Below are positions 7,517 through 15,213 of a stretch of DNA of 35,286 nt, piece by piece; within the stretch, counting starts at the first letter, position 1, and every line of letters begins with the position of its first letter. The DNA is from JAXHUM01 sp034189325. GTDB lineage: Bacteria > Desulfobacterota > DSM-4660 > Desulfatiglandales > Desulfatiglandaceae. A program made the translations under genes and the position numbers. The stretch is taken from contig JAXHUM010000011.1 of the NCBI GenBank assembly GCA_034189325.1, forward strand, positions 1 through 35,286. Reading direction: 5' to 3'. Below the pieces are notes generated by a model, which worked only from the letters and a program-made list of their open reading frames with translations, had not been told where the DNA came from and ran no database searches.

Positions 7517-8635
7517 TCACTTCATTACCCTCTTCCATAGACTCGAGGCCTTCTTCTTGATTTGAGAAGCCCCTCCCCCTTCTGTCTTCGCAAAGGCCTC
7601 CAGAAGTTCCCTTTGATCCTGACTCAGTTTTTTAGGGACTTTGACCAGTATCTTCACGTACAGATCACCATGTCTGTAACTGGCTCCGAGGCTGGGCATT
7701 CCCTTTCCAGGAACCTTTATGACATCACCCGGTTGTGTTCCTTGCGGGATTTCCAACTCACACTCCGGGTCCTCCCCCAAGACCGGGATGACAACCCTGT
7801 CGCCCAGGGCCGCCTGAGTCATGGAGATAGGGATCTCGCCTATCAGGGTCTCTTCTTCACGGACAAAAAATTCATGATCCCTTATCTGAATGACCACAAA
7901 AAGATCGCCTGGAGGGGCCCCATGTTCCCCAGGCTCGCCTTCCCCCCTCAATCTCAACCTTGAACCTGTATCGACTCCCGGAGGAATCTTGACACTGACA
8001 TTCCTCTTCACCAAGATCCTGCCACCGCCCCTGCACTCAGGGCAGGGATCGGTAATCATCTGACCTTCTCCACGGCAGGTGGGGCAGGTTGTGCTGATCT
8101 GGAAAAAACCCTGAGATCGTATGACCTGCCCCCTTCCCTGACATGTGCTGCAAGTCTCTGCGGAACTCCCAGGTCTCATTCCGGAACCGTCGCAGGTGGA
8201 ACAGTTTTCCTGTTTCTCAAAAACGATCTCCGCCTCTTTGCCGGAGAAGGCCTCCTCAAGAGTCAACTCCAGATCATAACGGAGGCTTCTCCCCTGTCTG
8301 GGTCGGCGCCTTCCTCCTCTGGTAGAACCAAAGCCAAAAAAGCCTTCAAAGATATCACCGAAACTGGAGAAGATATCTTCAAAGCCGGAAAAACCTCTAA
8401 AGCCTCTGCCTTCAAGCCCTTCATGACCGAACCTGTCATAGATCTGCCTTTTTTCGTTGTCTCTCAGGACTTCATAGGCCTCAGCAGCCTCTTTGAACAT
8501 CTCTTCGGCTGTCTTGTCGCCAGGATTCTTGTCAGGATGATACTGGAGGGCCAGTTTTCTGTAAGCCTTCTTTATCTCATCACTTCCCGCATCACGGGAA
8601 ACGCCCAATACTTCGTAGTAATCCCTCTTATCCAT
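7517..8635 (-). CDS. dnaJ: chaperone protein DnaJ
   Basis: This Hsp40 co-chaperone stimulates the DnaK ATPase and delivers unfolded clients. The order of parts is standard: J domain with the HPD triad (YHPDKNPGD), Gly/Phe-rich linker (GLEGRGFRGFSGFEDIFSSF), four CxxCxGxG zinc repeats (CSTCDGSG, CSTCQGRG, CPTCRGEG, CPECRGGG) and the C-terminal substrate-binding domain. I prefer ATG 8635 (MDKRDYYEVLGV), which matches the family start. A TTG at 8641 would add two residues. The rpoZ stop is two bases upstream, so translation may be coupled. No dnaK or grpE is in the window. Confidence 0.97.
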   Translation of the reverse strand: MDKRDYYEVLGVSRDAGSDEIKKAYRKLALQYHPDKNPGDKTAEEMFKEAAEAYEVLRDNEKRQIYDRFGHEGLEGRGFRGFSGFEDIFSSFGDIFEGFFGFGSTRGGRRRPRQGRSLRYDLELTLEEAFSGKEAEIVFEKQENCSTCDGSGMRPGSSAETCSTCQGRGQVIRSQGFFQISTTCPTCRGEGQMITDPCPECRGGGRILVKRNVSVKIPPGVDTGSRLRLRGEGEPGEHGAPPGDLFVVIQIRDHEFFVREEETLIGEIPISMTQAALGDRVVIPVLGEDPECELEIPQGTQPGDVIKVPGKGMPSLGASYRHGDLYVKILVKVPKKLSQDQRELLEAFAKTEGGGASQIKKKASSLWKRVMK

Positions 8636-8637
8636 GC

Positions 8638-8949
8638 TCAATCATCTTCTGACGTCACCTCACCCTTCGCAGGCTCCTGATCGGGCAACTCAACACTCTC
8701 AACACCGGGAAGCGCTTCTAACGCAGGTTCTTGGAGTCCCTCAACCAAAAGCCCAGAATCCTCATCCTTAACCGGAAAGACCTTTCCAGCCGCAATCTCC
8801 CTCAGAGAAACGACGACATCCTTGTTCTTGCAATCGACAAGGGGTTCTTCTCCTTTTCTTAACTGACGAACACGTTTGGCAGCCATATGAATCAATTGGA
8901 ACCTCGTGTCGATCTTCTGCAGGCAGTCTTCTACCGTAATCCTCGCCAT
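8638..8949 (-). CDS. rpoZ: DNA-directed RNA polymerase omega subunit
   Basis: Starting at ATG 8949 the protein begins MARITVEDCLQKIDTRFQLI, the standard omega N-terminus. The family core AAKRVRQLRKG and the LREIAAGKV segment follow. Omega helps RNA polymerase assembly by holding the beta' subunit and takes part in ppGpp response. GGAG lies eight bases before this ATG, while the upstream in-frame ATG at 8994 would add 15 residues not seen in the family. The last 35 or so residues are an acidic tail (LPDQEPAKGEVTSEDD). It heads a short operon with dnaJ and is divergent from yifB. Confidence 0.95.
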   Translation of the reverse strand: MARITVEDCLQKIDTRFQLIHMAAKRVRQLRKGEEPLVDCKNKDVVVSLREIAAGKVFPVKDEDSGLLVEGLQEPALEALPGVESVELPDQEPAKGEVTSEDD

Positions 8950-9125
8950 ATTTTTTCTCCACACAAATATTTCATCCCGTAGGGGCATGATCATGCCCCC
9001 CCTATAGAGACAAGAGCCTCAAGTATCAAGTGCCCAGTTTTGATTAAATTTTGTATTTTATAGGTTCCCATGCTATATGTAAAGCGGAAAGACTACGCCA
9101 AAAAGCAATAGATCAGAAGGGACTT

Positions 9126-10664
9126 ATGCTTGCCAAAGTACTGAGTACCGCAGTCATTGGAATTGACGCCTACATTGTGGAAGTTGAAGTGGACATCTCT
9201 CAGGGCCTGCCCTCTTTTGCCACGGTCGGTCTTCCTGAAGGTGCTGTTCGGGAAAGCAAAGAGAGGGTCAAGGCTGCGGTCAAAAACTCGGGATACCACT
9301 TCCCCTCCGACAAGATAACGGTCAACCTTGCCCCTGCGGATATCAAAAAGGAGGGCTCCGCATTTGACCTTCCCATGGCGTTAGGAATCCTCGCCGCCAC
9401 AGGCCTGCTCCGGAAGCCCATGTATTCGGATTACGTTTTTCTCGGCGAACTCGCCTTGGATGGACTCTTGAGGCCTGTCAAGGGGGTCCTTTCCATGGTC
9501 ATCGCCGCGAAAGAGAGGCGTCTCAAAGGAGTCTATCTCCCCACTGAGAATGCTACGGAAGCGGCCGTGGTGGAAGGGATCGATGTCTACCCTGTCAAGA
9601 CCCTCGCGCAGGTCGTCAACGCCCTCTTGGGAGTATCCCAAATCGATCCATATGAAATGGAAACCGGAGAACTCTTCCAAAGACAGGATCGCCTGTTGGA
9701 TTTCAGGGATGTCCGGGGACAGGAGAACGCGAAAAGGGCGTTGGAGGTCTCCGCGGCCGGTGGGCATAACCTTATCATGGTCGGTCCGCCAGGCTCCGGA
9801 AAGACCATGCTCGCAAAACGCCTCTCTTCAATATTACCTGGGCTCGTTTTCGAGGAGGCCCTTCAGACTTCCAAGGTTTACAGCGTTATGGGATTAATGC
9901 CGAAGGACTCGGGTCTCATCACTCTTCGCCCCTTCAGGTCTCCCCATCATACCATATCCGATGCCGGCCTTATTGGGGGCGGCCAGAACCCTAAGCCGGG
10001 AGAGGTCAGTCTTGCCCACAACGGGGTCCTCTTTCTCGATGAATTGCCTGAATTCAAGAAAAATGTCCTCGAGGTCCTGAGGCAACCCATGGAAGACGGG
10101 TATGTTACTATTTCAAGGGCCAGCTCATCGGTTACTTATCCGGCCAATTTCATGCTCGTGGCGGCCATGAACCCCTGTCCGTGCGGCTTCTTCGGTGATT
10201 TAAAAAGAGAATGCACCTGTTCCCTTCCCCAAATTCAAAGGTACAGGACGAAGATATCAGGTCCGCTCATGGATCGCATAGATATTCATCTTGAAGTCCC
10301 TTCCGTCCCCTATAAGGAGCTTGCCTCTGTCACGGACGGTTCCTCATCGGAAGAGATTCTGGAAAGGGTCCTGAAAGCTAGGAGAACACAAGGCGAAAGA
10401 TTCACTAGAACAAACGTTCTCTGCAATGCGGACATGAACAACCGGCAGGTGAAGAGATTCTGCAGGATCGATTCAGAATCGAGCGCTTTGCTGGAAACCG
10501 CCATGGAGAGATTCGGCCTCAGTGCCAGGGCCCACGCCAGGATACTGAAGATCTCTCGGACTATTGCCGATTTGGAGGGCTGCCAGGAGATCAAGGCCCC
10601 GCATGTGGCCGAGGCCATCCAGTACAGGACCCTTGACAGGGGTGTCCTGAAACAGACTCTATGA
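9126..10664 (+). CDS. YifB/ComM-family magnesium chelatase-like AAA+ ATPase
   Basis: A 512-residue protein that starts MLAKVLSTAVIGIDAYIVEV, the usual start of this family. The N-terminal half is the ChlI-like lobe (about 1-180). The AAA+ domain follows with Walker A GPPGSGKTML (near 225), Walker B LFLDELPEF, and the cysteine-bearing NPCPCGFFGD segment typical of YifB. The C-terminal Mg-chelatase domain contains ARAHARILKISRTIADL. Proteobacterial ComM is a hexameric branch-migration helicase used in natural transformation; the role in other bacteria is less clear. AGAAGGG lies just upstream of this ATG. An upstream in-frame ATG at 9051 would add 25 residues and is less likely. It ends two bases from a convergent kinase gene. 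Confidence 0.95.
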   Translation: MLAKVLSTAVIGIDAYIVEVEVDISQGLPSFATVGLPEGAVRESKERVKAAVKNSGYHFPSDKITVNLAPADIKKEGSAFDLPMALGILAATGLLRKPMYSDYVFLGELALDGLLRPVKGVLSMVIAAKERRLKGVYLPTENATEAAVVEGIDVYPVKTLAQVVNALLGVSQIDPYEMETGELFQRQDRLLDFRDVRGQENAKRALEVSAAGGHNLIMVGPPGSGKTMLAKRLSSILPGLVFEEALQTSKVYSVMGLMPKDSGLITLRPFRSPHHTISDAGLIGGGQNPKPGEVSLAHNGVLFLDELPEFKKNVLEVLRQPMEDGYVTISRASSSVTYPANFMLVAAMNPCPCGFFGDLKRECTCSLPQIQRYRTKISGPLMDRIDIHLEVPSVPYKELASVTDGSSSEEILERVLKARRTQGERFTRTNVLCNADMNNRQVKRFCRIDSESSALLETAMERFGLSARAHARILKISRTIADLEGCQEIKAPHVAEAIQYRTLDRGVLKQTL

Positions 10665-10666
10665 CC

Positions 10667-11809
10667 TTAGGGTCTTGCAGGAATTTCAAAAAAGAAGGCG
10701 CATCCCCGGCCCTCTCCCTCACTCTCCACCCAGATACTGCCCCCATGGGCCTCCATTGCCATCTTACAAAAGGCAAGGCCCAGGCCGGACGCTCCTAAAG
10801 AACTCCCCTGCTTGTTTAGTTTCACTTGAGAGAACTTCTCAAATATCTTCTCATGATATTCGGGTCGGAGACCGGGACCGCTGTCTTTTATGCTGACGGT
10901 AACGCTATTTTTCTCCCTATCAAAGACTAAGGTAAGATCTATTTGCCCTTTATAAGGCGTATACCTGATGGCATTACTTATCAAATTAGCAATCACCCTC
11001 TTCATGATCTTTCGATCCGCTGGCAGGGAGGGAATATCATGCTGTATGGGAAAGGAGAGGGATATCTGTTTTGAATTTATCACTACCAGGAATTGCTCCA
11101 AGACATGTCCCGCCAAATCAACGACGTTCGTCATTTCTTTATCCAGCACCAGTTTTCCCTCTTCCATCCTTTTGATATCCAGGAGGCCGGCGATCTGGTT
11201 GTCAAGATCTGAGCATGAACTCAGGCATCTCTTGATTGTATCCACTTGTCTTTCCGGTAAACCCTGATTTTCGATGATGAATAACTCAAGGCCCATGGAT
11301 ATTGCCGCAACAGGACTTTTCAAATCGTGGATGATCATGTGAGTGAGCCCCTCCTTCATCTCTTCGAGAGCCTTGAGCTCTCGATTCTTTTTAGCGATCA
11401 TTCGGTAACTGTCGGCAAGTTCATCATGAAATGACTTGATCCGTAAAAGAGACCTGACACGGGCCAGCAATTCCAACTTGTCCACCGGTTTGCTCAAGAA
11501 GTCATCAGCGCCCGATTCAAGGGCCTTGATCCTGTATTCCCTTTCTGATAAAGCGGTCACCATAATCACAGGAATCATCCTGGTCTTTTCTTCCTGTTTT
11601 AATGTGGCGCAGACTTCAAAGCCGTTCATTTGAGGCATCATCACGTCCAAAAGAATTAGGTCAGGATATTTATCATATATCGATGTCAGGGCCTCCTTCC
11701 CGTCGACAGCCTCCAGGATGTCATAGCCTTCCAGGACGAGCATCCCTTTAAGGAGTTTTATATTCCCCTCTTCATCATCAACGATTAGGACCTTGGGTCT
11801 TTCTCTCAT
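10667..11809 (-). CDS. hybrid protein: N-terminal receiver plus histidine kinase
   Basis: 380 residues. Residues 1-120 are a receiver domain: acidic pair VDDEE, phospho-acceptor Asp in LLLDVMMPQMNG, and the Lys in FLSKPVD. A short helical linker (ELKALEEMKEGL) leads to a HisKA dimerisation domain with the His in MIIHDLKSPVAA, then a HATPase domain: N box (VIANLISNAIRYTP), G1 DSGPGL and G2 GLGLAF. There are no membrane segments, so it is cytoplasmic and probably takes input through its receiver. It lies 10 bases after the membrane kinase gene, and its AGGTG ribosome site overlaps that stop codon. The likely relay is kinase to receiver, but direction cannot be read from sequence. Confidence 0.92.
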   Translation of the reverse strand: MRERPKVLIVDDEEGNIKLLKGMLVLEGYDILEAVDGKEALTSIYDKYPDLILLDVMMPQMNGFEVCATLKQEEKTRMIPVIMVTALSEREYRIKALESGADDFLSKPVDKLELLARVRSLLRIKSFHDELADSYRMIAKKNRELKALEEMKEGLTHMIIHDLKSPVAAISMGLELFIIENQGLPERQVDTIKRCLSSCSDLDNQIAGLLDIKRMEEGKLVLDKEMTNVVDLAGHVLEQFLVVINSKQISLSFPIQHDIPSLPADRKIMKRVIANLISNAIRYTPYKGQIDLTLVFDREKNSVTVSIKDSGPGLRPEYHEKIFEKFSQVKLNKQGSSLGASGLGLAFCKMAMEAHGGSIWVESEGEGRGCAFFFEIPARP

Positions 11810-11819
11810 CTTCGTACAC

Positions 11820-13820
11820 CTATTCTCCTGGAATTATAAAACGAAATATGGCGCCCTGCCCCTCTCCTTTACTTTCCGCCCAGATCCTTCCACCATGGAG
11901 TTCAACAAGCCTCTTGGTAAAAGAGAGCCCCAGGCCAGTCCCCTGAAATCGCCGGGTTGCAGAACTCTCCACCTGTTCAAATGGGTTAAAAATCCTTTTC
12001 AGATCCTTGGATCCGATTCCTATCCCCGTATCAATCACGCTGATTTCAACGCACCTGTTCATATTACGACTGTTCGTTCTTTTTCCATTAGAAATATCCT
12101 TAACAATCTTAAGGTCTTTCATGTCTCCGTGGCGCAGACCCGGGCGAACCGAACAATAGGCTGAATGGGCCTCCAGCTGGACAGATCCGTTGTTTGGGGT
12201 GAATTTCACTGCATTTGAGAGGAGGTTGTAAATAATCTGCTTAAGTTTTTGCTCATCCGCCTTTAAGACCTCTGGAATACCATTGACCTCCAATGCCAGT
12301 TGAATGCTACGCTTCATGCATTTTTCCTTGATCATTGTGAGGCTATTCTCAAGAACCATTCTCAGACTCACATCACTTGGCCTCCACTCCAGTTTGCCCG
12401 CCTCCACCTTTGAGAGATCCAGGATGTCGTTAATCAGTGACAGCAAGTGGCGACTGCTCTGAAGGACATCCCCCAGATACTCTTCTTGCGTCTCGTTCAA
12501 ATCGCCGAATTTCTTGTCCGCAACCAATTCTGTAAAACCGATGATATGATTCAAAGGCGTTCTTAGCTCGTGACTCATGTTTGCCAAAAACTCGCTTTTT
12601 GCCCGGTTCGCCGCCTCGGCATCCTGTTTGGCCGACATCAGTTGCGCCTCTGATATCCTCTGTTTGGCTATAATTTCCTGAAGCGCCTTATTGGCCTGGG
12701 CCAACTCTTCGGTACGTTTCCCAACCCGTACTTCCAACTCCTCATGGGCCCTGCGCAGGGATTCTTCCGCCTGCTTTTGGGCTGTCACATCCCTAAAAAC
12801 GCCGATGATTGCCTTTGCTCGACCTTCTGAATCCCTAAAAAACGAATAGCGGGCGCTCACGGTTATGAAGGAACCATCTTTCACTCTAGCCCTGTACTCA
12901 TATACCTGCCAGGGATTTCCTACTGAGCCCAGGGCTCTAATGTCCCTTGAGTAATTTTGAACATCGTCCGAAGCCATGAGTTCTGATGTGAATTTACCCA
13001 AAAGCTCATCCTTTTCATATCCGGAAGTCTTTCTCACGGCCCTGTTGAGGTCTGTTATCCTTCCCTCCAAATCGGTTATGATAATACCATCCAGGATATT
13101 ATCGAGAATCCCCTGGTTAAAGGTGGCGAGATCTTCAAACTTGGCCCCTATCTCTTTGACCCTAAGAATGTTCTTTCTATGCATGGTATAGAGGTCCCCT
13201 CCAAAAAGGGCGGATAAGACAAAGACAATACCATGGAAAACGACTATCCCGACTTGGGCAGAGGAGGAGAGGTTCCAATTGAAGACAGGTGTATGGGGTA
13301 TCAATCCGGCATACTCCATCCAGGTCATCAGGACATACGATACAAGGCTGACCCCTGCAAGCCAATAAGAACTCCACCTGCCGAGGACAACGCCTACAAA
13401 GGCAATGCCGAAAAAATAGACGGCAATGGAAAAGGGAAACTCCGGGCCCCCGGCATAATGCGTAAAGGCCGTGATCAAAATCATGTCGAGCGTGGCTTGC
13501 AGGGTCCCCAACAGCCTAACATTTGATATCCTCGCAAGCCTAACATTTGATATCCTCGCAAAGATAAAGCCATAAGGTGTATTTACAAGAAGCTCTATCA
13601 GACAAATAATCACCAGAGGAACCACCGGGAGGGGCATCGTTTTGATGAACAAGTAAGAGAATAAGGTCAACATCAATAGTGAAAAGGCCACTATTTTCCT
13701 TATTTTGTCCATCCAGAGGATCTTTTCGAACAGCTCTCTGGATCTGTCATATATATAAGGTTCCGGTATCTCTAAGCTTATCCCAGAACCTAAGGCTCTA
13801 GTATCACTTTGATGATCCAT
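11820..13820 (-). CDS. membrane PAS-domain sensor histidine kinase
   Basis: 666 residues. The N-terminal 210 or so contain about six hydrophobic segments (for example FSLLMLTLFSYLF and VGIVVFHGIVFVLSALF), a membrane sensor of unrecognised type. A PAS domain follows (about 230-350, ILDNILDGIIITDLEGRI), then a coiled coil, HisKA with MSHELRTPLNHIIGF, and a HATPase with DTGIGI and GTGLGLSF. Between the N box and G1 there is a charged insert of about 35 residues that is longer than usual. An exact in-frame 24-base tandem duplication repeats eight residues (RISNVRLA) in the membrane part. Middle gene of a three-gene two-component operon. Confidence 0.92.
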   Translation of the reverse strand: MDHQSDTRALGSGISLEIPEPYIYDRSRELFEKILWMDKIRKIVAFSLLMLTLFSYLFIKTMPLPVVPLVIICLIELLVNTPYGFIFARISNVRLARISNVRLLGTLQATLDMILITAFTHYAGGPEFPFSIAVYFFGIAFVGVVLGRWSSYWLAGVSLVSYVLMTWMEYAGLIPHTPVFNWNLSSSAQVGIVVFHGIVFVLSALFGGDLYTMHRKNILRVKEIGAKFEDLATFNQGILDNILDGIIITDLEGRITDLNRAVRKTSGYEKDELLGKFTSELMASDDVQNYSRDIRALGSVGNPWQVYEYRARVKDGSFITVSARYSFFRDSEGRAKAIIGVFRDVTAQKQAEESLRRAHEELEVRVGKRTEELAQANKALQEIIAKQRISEAQLMSAKQDAEAANRAKSEFLANMSHELRTPLNHIIGFTELVADKKFGDLNETQEEYLGDVLQSSRHLLSLINDILDLSKVEAGKLEWRPSDVSLRMVLENSLTMIKEKCMKRSIQLALEVNGIPEVLKADEQKLKQIIYNLLSNAVKFTPNNGSVQLEAHSAYCSVRPGLRHGDMKDLKIVKDISNGKRTNSRNMNRCVEISVIDTGIGIGSKDLKRIFNPFEQVESSATRRFQGTGLGLSFTKRLVELHGGRIWAESKGEGQGAIFRFIIPGE
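13513..13560. repeat. perfect 24-base tandem duplication inside the kinase gene
   Basis: The 24-mer AGCCTAACATTTGATATCCT plus CGCA occurs twice back to back (13513-13536 and 13537-13560) with no mismatch. Its length is a multiple of three, so it adds eight residues to the membrane sensor and keeps the frame. Zero divergence suggests a recent slippage event. Confidence 0.95.
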
Positions 13821-13833
13821 GCTGTCTCTTTTT

Positions 13834-14208
13834 TCACTGGGCGTCCAAATATCGTGCTATGGCGTCCAAAAAGCAGCGGGTATCGATCGGCTTTGTCAAA
13901 TATCCGTCACAGCCCGCCTCAAGGGCCTTTTCTTTATCTCCCACCATGGCATAAGAAGTGAGCGCCACAATCGGTATATCTCCTATGCCGGTCTCCTTCT
14001 TTATTGCCCTAGTCGCGCTCAGTCCATCCAATCCCGGCAACTGAATATCCATCAGGATAAGATCAGGACAATGCTCCCTGGCCATTTGGATGCCGATCTC
14101 GGCATTTTCTGCCTCAAGCATATCATGCTTGCCCAGGGTGAGAAGAGCTCTCACCAGTTTCATATTCATTTTATCATCTTCGATAATAAGAATTGTCTTG
14201 GTTTGCAT
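13834..14208 (-). CDS. single-domain response regulator (CheY/DivK-like)
   Basis: A 124-residue receiver domain with nothing attached: acidic residues in IIEDDKMN, phospho-Asp in LILMDIQLPGLDG, Thr in VALTSYAM, Lys in YLTKPID. ATG 14208 has GAGGGA just upstream and gives the normal receiver start (MQTKTILIIEDD); an ATG at 14235 lacks a ribosome site. The gene lies 14 bases before the membrane kinase and is the first gene of the operon. It probably acts as a phosphotransfer intermediate or a protein-binding output, since it has no DNA-binding domain. Confidence 0.92.
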   Translation of the reverse strand: MQTKTILIIEDDKMNMKLVRALLTLGKHDMLEAENAEIGIQMAREHCPDLILMDIQLPGLDGLSATRAIKKETGIGDIPIVALTSYAMVGDKEKALEAGCDGYLTKPIDTRCFLDAIARYLDAQ

Positions 14209-14780
14209 TGTTCCCTCGGCATCTCGTTCCTTCATTAATTAGTCATCACAGTAAGCTTCTTATTCATGTCTGACCTAATGGACAGGTTTTTGATACGCGG
14301 CTTCACAATCGATATTTTTCCTGTTGTCGTGATTAAAAGGTGGGATCGATCTTCTTATCTTCTATGATCTGTAATATATATCGACATATTGCAGAAAAAC
14401 TTGACAAATTATTGCCGAACACGTCCTCTCCTCCAATTGTCGGACCCATTCCCCAGCTAACTCAAACTCCCTCCCGGAGTTTTTGACAAGGGATATCATT
14501 GTCCGACCCCGCACTTCAGGCGATCAAACATGCTTTCGACTTAGACAGGGAAATAGAGAGGAAAGGAACGGAGCCCCCAACGGGGGAACCGCTAAAAACT
14601 CCTTCAAAAGTCTCTTGACAACAATGGCGGTTTCTTTTACAAGCATATGGGCATTATTTCACATTCTATCCGGCTGTCTTGCCCTGAGATATGCCTTTTG
14701 CAGCCAATATCCGAGGATTTCGGTGGGCCTAAGACATAAACCCTTTTTTACATGAAGTCCAAGTATTTAAGGAAAACGAT
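14209..14780. promoter_or_regulatory. divergent intergenic region between the signalling operon and the Rnf operon
   Basis: About 570 bases without a convincing gene. It must carry both outward promoters. On the plus strand I see AACTCC-CTCCC-GGAGTT followed by TTTG (14465-14484), a possible short attenuator, and a compact hairpin, CGG-AG-CCCCC-AAC-GGGGG-AA-CCG (14569-14591). These could belong to the leader of the cytochrome-rnf transcript. GGGGGAACC recalls a piece of the ydaO c-di-AMP riboswitch, but the other conserved pieces are missing. A 90-codon open frame at 14483-14755 has no recognisable family or ribosome site. Confidence 0.35.
14615..14643 (+). promoter_or_regulatory. possible sigma-70 type promoter for the cytochrome-rnf operon
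   Basis: TTGACA (14615-14620, a perfect -35) is followed after 17 bases by TACAAG (14638-14643, four of six matches to the -10). It would start transcription about 130 bases before the cytochrome gene. The match is by eye only. Two other TTGACA copies in this gap (14401, 14482) lack a good -10. Confidence 0.3.
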
Positions 14781-15158
14781 ATGGAAATAAAAACTGAACG
14801 GGCCATTGCATACTGGATTCTTGGGATTCTTCTGGTCGTGGGTGTGGTCTCTTATGCCGCCTTCCCACTCAAATCGCCGGAAGAACCGATCCGAATCATG
14901 TTCAAGAGCACCGCGGGAAATGTCCTGTTCGACCACCTGGAACATTCGTCCAAAGATGGATATGCCTACGCGTGTACAGACTGCCACCATATGTTGGAAG
15001 ATGAGGGTGAAAAACCGCAGTCATGTGGCGAATGCCATGAGATCGATAGTGAAGACCCGATAAACAGGGTCGACGCCCTTCATGAACAGTGTCAGGGCTG
15101 TCATGAAGATGAGGGAGGCGGCCCCACGGATTGCGGCGAATGCCATCTGTTTAAGTAA
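14781..15158 (+). CDS. membrane-anchored tetraheme c-type cytochrome
   Basis: 125 residues. Residues 8-28 are a hydrophobic anchor (AYWILGILLVVGVVSYAAF). The periplasmic part has four CxxCH heme sites: CTDCH, CGECH, CQGCH and CGECH. An upstream FDHLEH resembles the distal-histidine segment of class III cytochromes (c3/c7). It is the first gene of the Rnf operon, 55 bases before rnfC, so it is probably the redox partner of the Rnf complex on the outer face of the membrane. Multiheme cytochromes next to rnf genes are known in some sulfate reducers and in Methanosarcina. AAGGA precedes the ATG. The heme count is certain; the partner role is inferred. Confidence 0.92.
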   Translation: MEIKTERAIAYWILGILLVVGVVSYAAFPLKSPEEPIRIMFKSTAGNVLFDHLEHSSKDGYAYACTDCHHMLEDEGEKPQSCGECHEIDSEDPINRVDALHEQCQGCHEDEGGGPTDCGECHLFK

Positions 15159-15213
15159 CCAAAGTGAAATTCCTGTTACGATTCTGTTTTGTCATGAGTA
15201 GGAGGTAAATTTA

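Noticed and set aside
10663..10674. GACC-TTAG-GGTC palindrome at the convergent end of the YifB and kinase genes
   Set aside because: Only 4 bp of stem and no T run; not convincing as a terminator.
14569..14592. c-di-AMP (ydaO) riboswitch suggested by GGGGGAACC
   Set aside because: The second conserved GGGGTGAATC-type element and the outer pseudoknot parts are missing.
14483..14755. 90-codon plus-strand open frame before the cytochrome gene
   Set aside because: No ribosome site, unlikely residue pattern, and it spans the candidate hairpin and promoter.
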